From positions 32,001 to 96,000 of the forward strand of contig JASJBX010000056.1 of the NCBI GenBank assembly GCA_030066295.1: a DNA stretch of 64,000 nucleotides, given 5' to 3'. A program made the position numbers and the translations under genes. Positions 1 through 8,680 of the stretch are shown in pieces. Within the stretch, counting starts at the first letter, position 1, and each line of letters starts with the position of its first letter. The notes below the pieces were generated by a model that saw only the letters and a list, made by a program, of their open reading frames with translations, had not been told where the DNA came from and ran no database searches. This DNA comes from Crocosphaera sp. Lineage in GTDB: Bacteria > Cyanobacteriota > Cyanobacteriia > Cyanobacteriales > Microcystaceae.

Positions 1-28
1 CTTCCCTGGTTGGCTCAGCTTGAGTCAT
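1..28 (-). CDS. possible 5' end of the next gene of the injection-system operon (partial)
   Basis: An ATG at 28-26 on the minus strand opens a frame of nine codons (MTQAEPTRE) that runs off the left edge. It begins 8 bases beyond the stop codon of the WD40 gene and on the same strand, the spacing expected for a next operon gene. No clear ribosome binding site is seen and nine residues allow no family call, so this is only a candidate. Confidence 0.25.
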
Positions 29-35
29 CGCAAAT

Positions 36-2441
36 TCAGTTATTACATTCTGAAGTAGTTAACTTTTTATCAGTATAGACATTTAAACGAACCTTGGTTT
101 GATCGCCTCCACTGAGGATATGAATCTTTTGGTTAATGACTTTAATATCAACGGAATTGATGGGTTTTGGTGATTGGTGAATTTTGGTATATTCAGCTTT
201 CGACCGGGTTCCGTTTCCACTCATTTCCCACAGTAAAACCTGTCCATCTTGTCCCCCACTAACGAGATAACATCCATTCCTACTCAACGCCACTGAATAC
301 ACAGGATAAACCTGAGAAGGATTTTCTTTCTCTTTCCATTGATCTCTCGGTGCAAGTCCGTCCCATTGGTCTGTCGGTGCAAGGTTTTGACAATTTTCTC
401 GTTTATTCAGACACTCACTCAAATCCCACACTTGAATTGTACCTCGATTATCAGCCGTGACAATTTGATTAGGTTTATCTTGGGCGGTGGTAATACTTTG
501 AATATAGTGTTTGTCGTTGCCCAAGGTTTGACCAATATCATCACACTTTTTTTCTTCGTTAGTAAAATTACTATCTATTAAACATAATCGATTATATTGC
601 CCACCTAGCACCATAAAATCACGATTTGCTCCAACAAAGACCACACTATAAATAGCAAAATCAAACATTTTTTCTTGATTTGGGGTTGTGGTTATGGGGT
701 TACAATTTGGCGAATTATTGAGGTTAGGATTCAGTTTCCATTGTTTTATTTGTCCATTACCATAACTACCATAAAGAAACTGAGAATCTTGAGAAAAAGC
801 GATATCTAAAACTCGATTATTAGCATCTTGTTTAAAACTGTATTGAAGACAATTACGATCATCTAATAAGTCCCATACTTGAACTTCTCCATTTTCTAAT
901 CCGACAGCAACAACATTATTTTCAAGGGGTTTATATCGAACTACTCTGACTGATTTGGGTAAGTTGTTATCTTTTTTCTTTTCTTGGTCGTTAAATAAAG
1001 ATCGAACTCGTCTGACTAATATGAGTAAGTCGTTATCTTTTTTACCTGTTTTTCTTTTAGATAAAATAGGATTAGTAAAAAGTTTTTTCAAACCAAAACC
1101 CTTTAAATCCCATTCAATTATTGTTTGATCATCAGAACCACTAATGGCGTTTAATCCCCGTCCATTAAACTGAACGGAATTAACAGCTTGTTGATGACCA
1201 CAGATAGGACTGTAGGGATTCAAACAGGACAACCCATACCACACCCATAATAATAATAAACCCGTTAGACCTCCTAACCATAAAGGAATCTTAGGATAAA
1301 TCTTTAATTGTAATAATTCTGTGCTATTTTCTACATCAAGTCTAGTATCACTAGCGATAGCTGAAACAGCAAAAAATAAGGTTTTAACTCTACCAACCCA
1401 AGGACGTACACTATGAATTTTTAAGTCTAATTCTCTCGTTTCATTAGGATTAACTTTAACAAACTGATTTTCTTTCAGAAATAAACTAGCAGCTATCGGT
1501 TCTTTTTCCCATAATTTAACAAAAAGTTTGAAGACTAAAAGTGAGATGATTGGCATTTGTTTATTGATCATTTCCCACTGTTGAGGAAAACTATCAGATT
1601 GAACTAAACTAGCAGACATTAATTGTTTTAAATTGCTTTGATTTTCAAACTGTAAATTATAATTAACTGTAGAAGTTTTCCAATGGGGAAACCAAGGAAA
1701 TTTTTCGGGTAGTTGCTGGGAGTTGGGAGTAGCTTTAAAAATCACTTTTCCCAGAGGAAAAACCTCTAAGGAACCCGCGACTTCCACCGCTTGAACGTTT
1801 TCTTGTTCAACTTTAATAATAAAGGGATAAGTTTGACTAATAACAGTGTTATTTGAAGGTAGTTGACAACTAAAAATAAGTTCTTTCTTTGTTTTTCTTG
1901 GCAAGGACAATCTCTGAATTTTTTCTTCTATTAACCAAGGAGAATTTAAACCTGTTAATGTGGCAGTGATATTAACTGAATTAATCCCAATTTGTTCTAT
2001 TTCACAAGGAATATCAATGGTTTTTCCTGGATAAATATGGAATTTTTTAACAGGTAATCTTACCCGTAAAGAACTTTCATCTTCCCCAGGTTCAATGGTC
2101 AAACGGAGGAATTCTTTTTCTTCAATGTTTTGTAATTCAGTTGATAGTATTGTAACTAAAATATCTAAAGAACCAGCAAAATTTGGAATAGGGTTTTTTT
2201 GCAGTGTAACAGAAAATTTTGCTGTGCCACTTGGAGGTATTTTTTGACCAATATCAGGAGTCAGTTGATACCAATCATTGATATTAATTTCATCGGTTCC
2301 TGCTGCTTGTAAAATAACTTGAAAGCTGGCAAATTGATCACTAAGATTAACCACAGATACTTGAAAAGTTTCGGGGTTTTTTCCAGGTTTAAAATCGATA
2401 TAATTAGTTGAAATTGTTACTTCTATTGATTTATTGTTCAT
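36..2441 (-). CDS. membrane-anchored Ig-like/WD40-repeat protein of the injection-system operon
   Basis: This is an 801-residue protein. The first about 380 residues read as beta-rich Ig-like modules with recurring patterns (for example DFKPGKNPETFQVSVVNL near the start and HIYPGKTIDIPCEIEQI near 135). A single hydrophobic stretch at about 385-405 (WLGGLTGLLLLWVWYG) should span a membrane. After it come WD40-type repeats with recognisable endings (SGSDDQTIIEWDL, ENGEVQVWDL, RGTIQVWDLSE, GGQDGQVLLWEMS), a likely beta-propeller for protein binding. It is the last complete gene of the minus-strand operon of tail-like genes, about 110 bases after the Cache-HAMP gene. WD40 proteins occur beside cyanobacterial contractile injection loci; a role in anchoring or docking the particle at a membrane is inference. 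Two short in-frame duplications lie in the linker region (see findings). No enzymatic motif was seen. Confidence 0.8.
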   Translation of the reverse strand: MNNKSIEVTISTNYIDFKPGKNPETFQVSVVNLSDQFASFQVILQAAGTDEININDWYQLTPDIGQKIPPSGTAKFSVTLQKNPIPNFAGSLDILVTILSTELQNIEEKEFLRLTIEPGEDESSLRVRLPVKKFHIYPGKTIDIPCEIEQIGINSVNITATLTGLNSPWLIEEKIQRLSLPRKTKKELIFSCQLPSNNTVISQTYPFIIKVEQENVQAVEVAGSLEVFPLGKVIFKATPNSQQLPEKFPWFPHWKTSTVNYNLQFENQSNLKQLMSASLVQSDSFPQQWEMINKQMPIISLLVFKLFVKLWEKEPIAASLFLKENQFVKVNPNETRELDLKIHSVRPWVGRVKTLFFAVSAIASDTRLDVENSTELLQLKIYPKIPLWLGGLTGLLLLWVWYGLSCLNPYSPICGHQQAVNSVQFNGRGLNAISGSDDQTIIEWDLKGFGLKKLFTNPILSKRKTGKKDNDLLILVRRVRSLFNDQEKKKDNNLPKSVRVVRYKPLENNVVAVGLENGEVQVWDLLDDRNCLQYSFKQDANNRVLDIAFSQDSQFLYGSYGNGQIKQWKLNPNLNNSPNCNPITTTPNQEKMFDFAIYSVVFVGANRDFMVLGGQYNRLCLIDSNFTNEEKKCDDIGQTLGNDKHYIQSITTAQDKPNQIVTADNRGTIQVWDLSECLNKRENCQNLAPTDQWDGLAPRDQWKEKENPSQVYPVYSVALSRNGCYLVSGGQDGQVLLWEMSGNGTRSKAEYTKIHQSPKPINSVDIKVINQKIHILSGGDQTKVRLNVYTDKKLTTSECNN

Positions 2442-2552
2442 GTTCTAAGTATTTTTAATCTAGTTGGTTAAGTAAACATTCAAGAGTTATTGATTAGATT
2501 CAACTATCTATTTTGAATGTTCATTCATGGATAAGTTTATTTTTTAAAGGTA

Positions 2553-3983
2553 CTAATTGTGATGATCTCCATTGCGGATAGATTGAGACGTTTTAATTAA
2601 TTGTTCAATATATTCTTGTTCAGTTGACCAAGAAGATTGTCCTGGTAATGCGGTCAATTCTTCAAGTTGTTCAATTTTTTTCCTGAGAGATTCTTCTCGT
2701 TTATAAATAACACTGATCATTTTAAGAAACACTTTTGCTAAAACTCCTATTTCATCATTTTTTTTACTTATTTTTTCTAATTTATTGAAATCTAAATTTT
2801 CCAAATCTTTTGATTGTATTGCCTCTGCAGCATCAGTTATGGTAGTAATGGGTTCACTTAATTTACGGGAAAGGAATAAGGCTAAAATTGCTGCAAGTAC
2901 ACTTAAAATAACACCGCCTGAAAAAATCAATAAGCTTAACTGCATTAATGGTTTCATAAACAATTGATTGGGAAATGTCATCACTAATAACCAAGAGATT
3001 TCTTGAAAAGGTGAAAGATAAATCTCATTGTTATTAAATGTAAATTGATCTGACTCTGGGTATTTTGTTTGACAATAATTTCGTTCTGTGATTTGTTCTT
3101 CAATCTCAACTGCTGAAGGATCGTTAAAGTTAGGTTGATTGGAGTCGGGGAAAGCAATTATTAGAGATAAATCAGTGATTTCAGATTGAGCAGATTGAGA
3201 TAAACAATCCATGATAAATATCTTTTCTTGCGCTTCAAACGTACGAATTTGACTTAAGTCTTGAATAAGATAAGATAAATTTAAGTCAATACCGATTACT
3301 CCTTCAAATTTGTTACTATCGACATTATTAAAAGGTTGATAAAGAGTCAGTCCGACATTGGAGTTTTGACCATTTTTATCAGAATTTTCAAATGAATAAG
3401 CCTTAGTCCAACCAATTTTTTTAGACTTTTTTGCTGATTTATACCAAGGTCTTTCTTGAGGATTTGTTTTTTGTATGACCTTATATTCATCTTCTCTTTC
3501 ACCTCCCTGCTTCAGAGAATACTCCCGAAACTCTCCATTGGTTTCTGGACCTTTATATTGAGTCACTAATTGATCATTTTGTTTTCTTTTAATTCCTAAC
3601 CATTCTCCTTTCTCACTAGCATAATAAACCTGATAGAGTTGAGGATTATATTTCATTTGGTACCAAAAATATGTTTCAAGGCTGGACTGAGATTGATTAT
3701 TGATATTTTTCTGCATCTCTTTTCCAGATAACCTAAATTGATTTATTTTACTAAGATTTTCTATATTTATTTTTTGATTCATTAAATAATCGATGATTTT
3801 TTCTGCATTATCCTTAACAAATGTAGCTTGTCGCTCTTCATATCTTTGTTTAAAAAATATCCATAACATTACTTGTGTAGAAATAATCGCTAATAACAGT
3901 GGGGTCAAAATTAATAAGAGAACTTTCCAGCGAAAAGAGATAAATTTTGTTTTTACTTCGGGACGTTCAGACAAGTTACTCAT
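2553..3983 (-). CDS. Cache-HAMP membrane sensor protein without an output domain
   Basis: The 476-residue protein has a first membrane helix at about 19-42, a long extracytoplasmic region (about 45-340) of dCache character (ending in YLSPFQEISWLLVMTFP, typical of the membrane-proximal Cache fold), a second helix at about 344-370 and a HAMP-like segment (SEPITTITDAAEAIQ onward). It then ends within about 100 residues of short helical sequence. No histidine kinase, GGDEF, methyl-accepting or adenylate cyclase domain follows. A GAGGA Shine-Dalgarno sequence precedes the ATG, and the start lies 15 bases after the stop of the upstream gene, so it belongs to the tail-gene operon. Ligand sensing at the membrane passed to a partner protein is the likely role (inference). 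The absence of an output domain is seen directly; the stop codon is not at an obvious frameshift. Confidence 0.75.
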   Translation of the reverse strand: MSNLSERPEVKTKFISFRWKVLLLILTPLLLAIISTQVMLWIFFKQRYEERQATFVKDNAEKIIDYLMNQKINIENLSKINQFRLSGKEMQKNINNQSQSSLETYFWYQMKYNPQLYQVYYASEKGEWLGIKRKQNDQLVTQYKGPETNGEFREYSLKQGGEREDEYKVIQKTNPQERPWYKSAKKSKKIGWTKAYSFENSDKNGQNSNVGLTLYQPFNNVDSNKFEGVIGIDLNLSYLIQDLSQIRTFEAQEKIFIMDCLSQSAQSEITDLSLIIAFPDSNQPNFNDPSAVEIEEQITERNYCQTKYPESDQFTFNNNEIYLSPFQEISWLLVMTFPNQLFMKPLMQLSLLIFSGGVILSVLAAILALFLSRKLSEPITTITDAAEAIQSKDLENLDFNKLEKISKKNDEIGVLAKVFLKMISVIYKREESLRKKIEQLEELTALPGQSSWSTEQEYIEQLIKTSQSIRNGDHHN

Positions 3984-3998
3984 AGCAATATCCTCAAT

Positions 3999-5381
3999 TT
4001 ATTGATTTTCTAAAGGTTTCTGTAATGCTTGCTGCATTTGCTTACGATCATAGCCGAATTTTAAAATATTAAGCATTAATTCTTGATTGTTTCTGATAAT
4101 TTCTCTAGACAAATTTTGCTGATTATCACTAAAAATAGAAACCATATCACCAATAATAATAATTAATCCTTGTCCCACTAAAAGTTGCAGAGATTGATTA
4201 TTAATGGTTGGGAGTTTTTGAAATAAAAAAGGTTCATTTTTCAGTGGGTGGGAACCGGATAATTCTTCCCAGGTTTCTAGAGAAATATTGAGTTTTTCAG
4301 CTAACTTTTCGATCTTAAAGGAAAGTTGATCAACTTCAATTATAATTGATTTTTTTATTTCTGTGAGTTCATCTTTTAAAATAGGATACATTCGAGTTAA
4401 ATAGTCTGAATTTTCTTGACTCTCATTTTTTCGCTTATTAGCTGTCAAGATGGTATTCTCAATGCGCTCAATTTCTATTAATAGTTGATGTTCAATAATT
4501 TTTAGTTCTTCAAGTTTTGTATTTTTGGTAGAAATTTGAGTCAAAATAATTCCACCTTTGTTTAAATAACTTTGAAGAAACGAAAAATGTTCCGAAGATA
4601 ATTGTTGCGATCGCTGTTGACTTAAAAATAACACATCATCATAATTGTGATTATTTTCTTGATAATCGGTTGTTGATATCTGTCTAATTTTCTGATATCC
4701 TTCATAGGTTGAATCAAGTCCTTTAATTGATTTTAATAACCGATTTAATCCCTGTTGTTCTTCTTCTGCATCTCCTGGTAATACGGCGATTGAAATTAAG
4801 GATAAAGGTTTAGTTTGCGCTTGTTGACGGTAACGGACATCAAGACAATTCGCAGTCGGTTCAAATACATTTTTGGGAGATTTTAAAACAATTTCTTCTC
4901 CTTCTAATTGAATACGACATAATTCAATTTCTCCTGCTTGGGGAGGATTATTTTGCTCTTCAATCCGAAAAGTTTCTTCTATTTCTATCTTATTATGTAA
5001 TTTCAACTCATCCGGATCTACGTAGCGAATAACTAAATAAATTAAGCGAGAAATACCATTTTTTATCTGGGAATAAATATAATAATTTTCTGCTTTGGGA
5101 ACAACAATAAGATCACCAAAACTATCAATAGCAAAACCAGGTTGAATTTGAACCCATCGATGATTACGGTGTTGGGGAGAAACATCTTTATCTTTAGGGG
5201 GAGGAATAACACAAACCCCTAAACCATGAACAATTCCTGGTTGATGAAGAGATTGATAATAAATATTTTGTCTTTGTCTATGATATTGATGGGCAATTTT
5301 CCAGCGTTCAGCTGTTATCTCTAATCCATCAATGACATTAAGACGTTTTAAGGATTTAATCATGGGAAATGAATGGGACAT
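3999..5381 (-). CDS. injection-system-associated protein with DUF4159-like segment and coiled coil
   Basis: I do not recognise a named family for this 460-residue protein. The N-terminal part (1-200) is beta-rich and starts with a phrase (LKRLNVIDGLEITAERW, HQPGIVHGLGV) that I associate with conserved proteins of cyanobacterial tail-like loci. Residues about 205-290 resemble a DUF4159-type nucleotide-amidotransferase-like fold (YDDVLFLSQQ, then FLQSYLNKGGIILTQ). A helical, probably coiled-coil stretch follows (about 290-370), then a short C-terminal domain. No signal peptide or membrane helix is seen. It sits between the gpI-like baseplate gene and the sensor gene, with 123 bases separating it from the former. 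A baseplate accessory or assembly role is inferred from position. A second in-frame ATG six codons downstream (MIKSLKRL) is an alternative start. Confidence 0.65.
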   Translation of the reverse strand: MSHSFPMIKSLKRLNVIDGLEITAERWKIAHQYHRQRQNIYYQSLHQPGIVHGLGVCVIPPPKDKDVSPQHRNHRWVQIQPGFAIDSFGDLIVVPKAENYYIYSQIKNGISRLIYLVIRYVDPDELKLHNKIEIEETFRIEEQNNPPQAGEIELCRIQLEGEEIVLKSPKNVFEPTANCLDVRYRQQAQTKPLSLISIAVLPGDAEEEQQGLNRLLKSIKGLDSTYEGYQKIRQISTTDYQENNHNYDDVLFLSQQRSQQLSSEHFSFLQSYLNKGGIILTQISTKNTKLEELKIIEHQLLIEIERIENTILTANKRKNESQENSDYLTRMYPILKDELTEIKKSIIIEVDQLSFKIEKLAEKLNISLETWEELSGSHPLKNEPFLFQKLPTINNQSLQLLVGQGLIIIIGDMVSIFSDNQQNLSREIIRNNQELMLNILKFGYDRKQMQQALQKPLENQ

Positions 5382-5505
5382 AATCTTTAAATAAGCCTTT
5401 TTTTTTACTTGTTAACTTCATCAATTAGTTTTTTTCTACAATAATTATCATAGAAAAATATTTTTTTGTTCTTCACTCATTATGATGTCTAAATTGAGTT
5501 ATTCC

Positions 5506-6855
5506 TCACTCCTTAATGATTAGTTCATAAGTTGAAAAGGCTGGTTTTTCTTGTTCGATAATTTGACGAACTAGGCGTTGATCAATTGATTGACCGGCAA
5601 GAGATTGTAATGTTACTGTAAAATGATGGGCTTGTCCTCCTCCGATTAATGCTTGCAAGATAGCATTTGATTTTTCTACAATCATCACCCAAAGTAATGA
5701 TAACCCAAATCTTTCAGCACCTTTTAAGAAAGCTAATATACAAAATTGGTACACTCCTACTTGTTGTCTTAGTCTGGTTTGACCAAGGGTGAATCTTTCT
5801 CCAAATGTTTCTTCAATACTAATATGTTTTTTTCTTTCTGGTAACGTTTCATCTAAGGGTAAATCAGTACAAAGATGTAGGTATAGTCGTAAACCATAAC
5901 GGGTCCCTTTCCATTTATACAATTCGATGGCTTTACTAACCAAATAACGCTGTTGAGAAAGACTTAATGCGGGATTTAATTTCCATCCTACCCAATGGGA
6001 AAGAAAGGGTAAAAATGTGTCACTGGTAAGCATGGGGTTAAAGTACCCCCAAAGCGTATCTAAAATGTTAACATCCGGTTCAAAGGTTTGTTCAAAAATA
6101 GCGAGAAAACGTTCTATAAAATCCGTTTTCTGAGAACTTAATTGCTTTTTTTGAGTTAGAAAGTCCGTTTGTTTGTAAACTTCTGGTAGAAAATTTAAGT
6201 AAAGACTATCAGGACGAACATAAAGCTGAAAGGGCATTATTGCATGCCTAGAACTAATAAAATTTTTCATAAAAACCCATCCTAGAGACTCCATGTTATT
6301 ATTGATCAGCAACAAAAAAATAGCCAATGCAAGAGGACATCTAAACAAAGACCATTGATAATTATAGCTAATAAAACTCCCTTGATAATCTAGGTTTAAA
6401 GAATAACTATCTTGTCGAAGTTCTTGAAATTCAAAAAAATCGGCAGGGATTTTCCATTGAATAATAATATCAATATTTTCATTAGGATAGACTAATATAC
6501 TCTGATTATTAACTGAGCAAAATAATAATAAAAAATGATATAATCCTAAATCAATTAATCCCAAAACAATAAAAGGTAATAACTTATCATCCATTCTAAT
6601 TATTTTGTACCAGGATTTCGGGAAATTGCCTTCTAAGCTAAAACTAAAATCAAGAAATTCAGCAGTTAGGTTTTCCAACTGAAACACCAATTCCCCAACG
6701 TCCCCCGGATAGACAACTATTGTCGGAGATGAACGTTCATTTTCTGTTTCGTAAAAATTTTCAGCTTGTCTGAGTTTTTCTTGTCTTTTAATCGGTTGTG
6801 GTAGAACTTTTGGTAAGGTTAATGGGGTTAGTTGAATGTGAATGGGAGGGGTCAT
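5506..6855 (-). CDS. gpI-like baseplate/tail protein with N-terminal Ig-like modules
   Basis: The C-terminal half (from about residue 212, LYLNFLPEVYKQTDF) is typical of phage P2 gpI-type tail proteins: FIERFLAIFEQTFEPDVNILDTLWGYFNP is cut here into FIERFLAIFEQTFE and LDTLWGYFNP, followed by FLPFLSHWVGW and KWKGTRYGLRLYL, matching the TIGR02242-type tail domain. In contractile injection systems this protein forms baseplate wedges. The first 200 residues are Ig-like, with two modules introduced by VVYPGDVGELVFQLENL and VYPNENIDIIIQW, similar in style to the Ig-like part of the WD40 protein of the same operon. The frame is open upstream to a TTG at 6909; I prefer the ATG at 6855, though neither has a strong ribosome binding site. 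The gene lies about 66 bases after the CIS-tube gene. At about 449 residues it is longer than minimal gpI homologues because of the Ig-like extension. Confidence 0.85.
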   Translation of the reverse strand: MTPPIHIQLTPLTLPKVLPQPIKRQEKLRQAENFYETENERSSPTIVVYPGDVGELVFQLENLTAEFLDFSFSLEGNFPKSWYKIIRMDDKLLPFIVLGLIDLGLYHFLLLFCSVNNQSILVYPNENIDIIIQWKIPADFFEFQELRQDSYSLNLDYQGSFISYNYQWSLFRCPLALAIFLLLINNNMESLGWVFMKNFISSRHAIMPFQLYVRPDSLYLNFLPEVYKQTDFLTQKKQLSSQKTDFIERFLAIFEQTFEPDVNILDTLWGYFNPMLTSDTFLPFLSHWVGWKLNPALSLSQQRYLVSKAIELYKWKGTRYGLRLYLHLCTDLPLDETLPERKKHISIEETFGERFTLGQTRLRQQVGVYQFCILAFLKGAERFGLSLLWVMIVEKSNAILQALIGGGQAHHFTVTLQSLAGQSIDQRLVRQIIEQEKPAFSTYELIIKE

Positions 6856-6921
6856 AAAATTAAAGTTTAAACTAATTAATTGAGCTATCTTTCTAGTTAA
6901 ATCAAACAAACAATTAACGAA

Positions 6922-7431
6922 TTACCATCGAGTGTTTTGATTGCGATCAATAGCGGAACTTGTTCCTCCTGGATTATCTGCATTGTCAACTTTGACGAGG
7001 GTTAAATTAGCCATCGCTTGAATGGGGGTTCCATTTTCTAAAAAGCGAGTGAGACGATAGGTTAACCGTTGAACAAAACAAGTAAAATACCGTTGATTTC
7101 CCCAAGCAAAAATATACACAGGAGGACGTTTATTCTTAGCATCTCCACTCTCTGCAAAATAAACTGCTTGAGTTAAATTCTTAATATATCCCCCAATACT
7201 ATCCCCCATTTCATAACCATCAAATAACACATTATTAATCGTTAAAATACAAGGTTTACGATAACCATAACTCATTTTAGGATACCCATTATCCCCTCTA
7301 GCAGTCTTCCCTTCGTTTAAGATTAACTCATGGTCAAATTCTAGTTCCCTCGGATTAAACATAAATTCAATATTTTTATCATTATCGCGGGGTTGATGAA
7401 TTAGGATCGCTTTTTCTAATTTATCGGTCAC
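6922..7431 (-). CDS. contractile injection system tube/adaptor protein (CIS_tube family, Pvc7-like N-terminal domain, no LysM)
   Basis: The 169-residue product matches the CIS_tube family: FMFNPRELEFDHELILNE near the start, a GYPKMSYGYRKPCILTINNVLFDGY core (cut: KMSYGYRKPCILTINNVLFD), then YIFAWGNQRYFTCFVQRLTYR and ANLTLVKVDN. In Photorhabdus and Serratia systems the related protein joins tube and spike and carries a C-terminal LysM domain; here the protein ends without LysM, which is common for short members. It follows the tail tube gene by 30 bases and precedes the gpI-like gene, so it is clearly in the tail operon. The role, linking the inner tube to the baseplate hub, comes from the family, not from this sequence. 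Confidence 0.85.
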   Translation of the reverse strand: MTDKLEKAILIHQPRDNDKNIEFMFNPRELEFDHELILNEGKTARGDNGYPKMSYGYRKPCILTINNVLFDGYEMGDSIGGYIKNLTQAVYFAESGDAKNKRPPVYIFAWGNQRYFTCFVQRLTYRLTRFLENGTPIQAMANLTLVKVDNADNPGGTSSAIDRNQNTRW

Positions 7432-7460
7432 AATTTACGCTCCAACTAATCAAAAAACAG

Positions 7461-8045
7461 TTAATTACTAGCAAAGAATCCTTTATTTTTGGACTCTCTT
7501 CCTTGATCATGAATTGTCGCCCCACCCCCTTGAGGATTGCTAGTGGTTTGTTGCGGATTTAAGGTAACATCGACTTTCAAACCTTCATAAGCAAGGGTTA
7601 ATTCTTCAATAACCACTGCATTTGATTCTGCTTGTAAGGGAGAAATTTGCCAACTCACCGGAATGGCACCAATTAATGTCCAACATTGTAAAATTTCTCC
7701 CCCTTGATTGAACAGTAAAATATTAACGTTGCGACGACAATTATCAATTTGTCGAGAGTTTTGGGGTTTGATTTGGGTAAACATTCGATTAGTCCATCCC
7801 AAAAAAGCGAGATCGTTAATCATTCCCCGTTTTAACGTCACTTCTGAAAATTCAACATTTCCAGGAATGATCCGTTGTTGATAATTGACACCCCCTTCAA
7901 AATAAGTCTCGTAGTTCATCTTCGCTTTTAACCCCGAACATTCGCTAAAACTAGCACTAATTTGACCCTGTCCCTCCATTTCAACATAAAAACGATTAGC
8001 AGTAATATAATTAGTCCCTTCATTGCTGTTAGTTGAATCAATCAT
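7461..8045 (-). CDS. phage tail tube protein, T4 gp19 family
   Basis: This protein of about 194 residues shows the gp19/tail-tube pattern: RFYVEMEGQGQISASFSECSG, with the self-association strand around FSECSGLKAKMNYETYFEGG, VTLKRGMINDLAFLGW and a late EELTLAYEGLKVDV (each shortened here). Tube proteins of this family stack as hexamers to form the inner tube of contractile tails. The reading frame is open to a GTG at 8057, but GGGAGGA lies immediately before the ATG at 8045 and makes that the likely start. The C-terminal about 20 residues (Gln/Gly-rich) extend past the usual fold. It lies 15 bases downstream of the PAAR-like gene. Only one gp19-type gene is present here, so it may be the hub-proximal tube starter, with the main tube protein elsewhere; that is inference. 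Confidence 0.88.
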   Translation of the reverse strand: MIDSTNSNEGTNYITANRFYVEMEGQGQISASFSECSGLKAKMNYETYFEGGVNYQQRIIPGNVEFSEVTLKRGMINDLAFLGWTNRMFTQIKPQNSRQIDNCRRNVNILLFNQGGEILQCWTLIGAIPVSWQISPLQAESNAVVIEELTLAYEGLKVDVTLNPQQTTSNPQGGGATIHDQGRESKNKGFFASN

Positions 8046-8060
8046 ATTTCCTCCCACAAT

Positions 8061-8456
8061 TTAGTTAACTTGAACGGTAAATTGTCCAGGACTCGTCACT
8101 TTAATAACTCCACCCCAGAGACAATTACAAACTGAAGAATTAGTTAAGGCATTAAAATTATTAATTCTAGTTTTTAAAGCACCAGGAGTCCAAGGAGTAA
8201 CGGTTGCTGGAATACAAGGCATGGGGGTTAACACACCGAGAGCCGCAGCCGTCGCAGCAGCAACGGTGGGATTAGCAAGGGATGTACACATCCCAAAAGT
8301 CGGTATGTTGACAATCGGAGCAAAATCCATAATGGTCGCTGCGAATCGACCACTAGCATTTACTGGCAGCCCTTTGGGAATTACAATCAAAGAACTGGGA
8401 ACACTGCCAAAGGGAAGGCATTGCAAGGTTGCTCCCATCACCACTAATACAGCCAT
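8061..8456 (-). CDS. PAAR-like spike-tip protein (DUF4280 family)
   Basis: The 131-residue protein is rich in small residues and proline and shows the pattern of PAAR-like DUF4280 proteins: VVMGATLQCLPFGSVPSSL near the start, PIVNIPTFGMCTSLANPTV in the middle, MPCIPATVTPWTP, and a late CNCLWGGVIKVTSPGQ. Family members cap the spike of contractile systems and can carry toxins; here there is no C-terminal toxin extension. Conserved cysteines (QCLP, GMCTS, MPCIP, CNCLW) fit metal binding or disulfides at the tip. The gene starts 14 bases after the Nif11-like gene and ends 15 bases before the tube gene, so all three are probably cotranscribed. Confidence 0.85.
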   Translation of the reverse strand: MAVLVVMGATLQCLPFGSVPSSLIVIPKGLPVNASGRFAATIMDFAPIVNIPTFGMCTSLANPTVAAATAAALGVLTPMPCIPATVTPWTPGALKTRINNFNALTNSSVCNCLWGGVIKVTSPGQFTVQVN

Positions 8457-8470
8457 ATTGTCCCCATCAA

Positions 8471-8680
8471 CTATAGACCGGGGATTTCTGATAGCTCACA
8501 TTCATATTCTTCCACTTTAAACGCGGTTAGTTCCTGCCATTCTTCGAGGGTAAAATGATAGCCTAACTCGCCGGCAACTGCTACAAATTTTAAGGGGGTG
8601 TCCACCTGTTCAAACTGGTTTCTTAAATTAGAATTTTTTTGGAGATCACGGAAAAGTTTAATCACGTTTTGTTGAGCCAT
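8471..8680 (-). CDS. Nif11-like small protein, first gene of the tail operon
   Basis: This 69-residue protein resembles the Nif11 domain / nif11-like leader-peptide family: a helical start (NVIKLFRDLQKNSNLRNQF), a middle FVAVAGELGYHFTLEEW and an acidic end that finishes in SEIPGL. Leader peptides of this family usually end in a Gly-Gly type site followed by a core peptide; here the protein stops at about the end of the leader and has no core. It is the promoter-proximal gene of the injection-system operon, 14 bases ahead of the PAAR-like gene. No peptide-maturation enzyme gene is seen in the window. A function as chaperone, targeting signal or cargo adaptor for the particle is possible but is speculation. 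Confidence 0.75.
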   Translation of the reverse strand: MAQQNVIKLFRDLQKNSNLRNQFEQVDTPLKFVAVAGELGYHFTLEEWQELTAFKVEEYECELSEIPGL

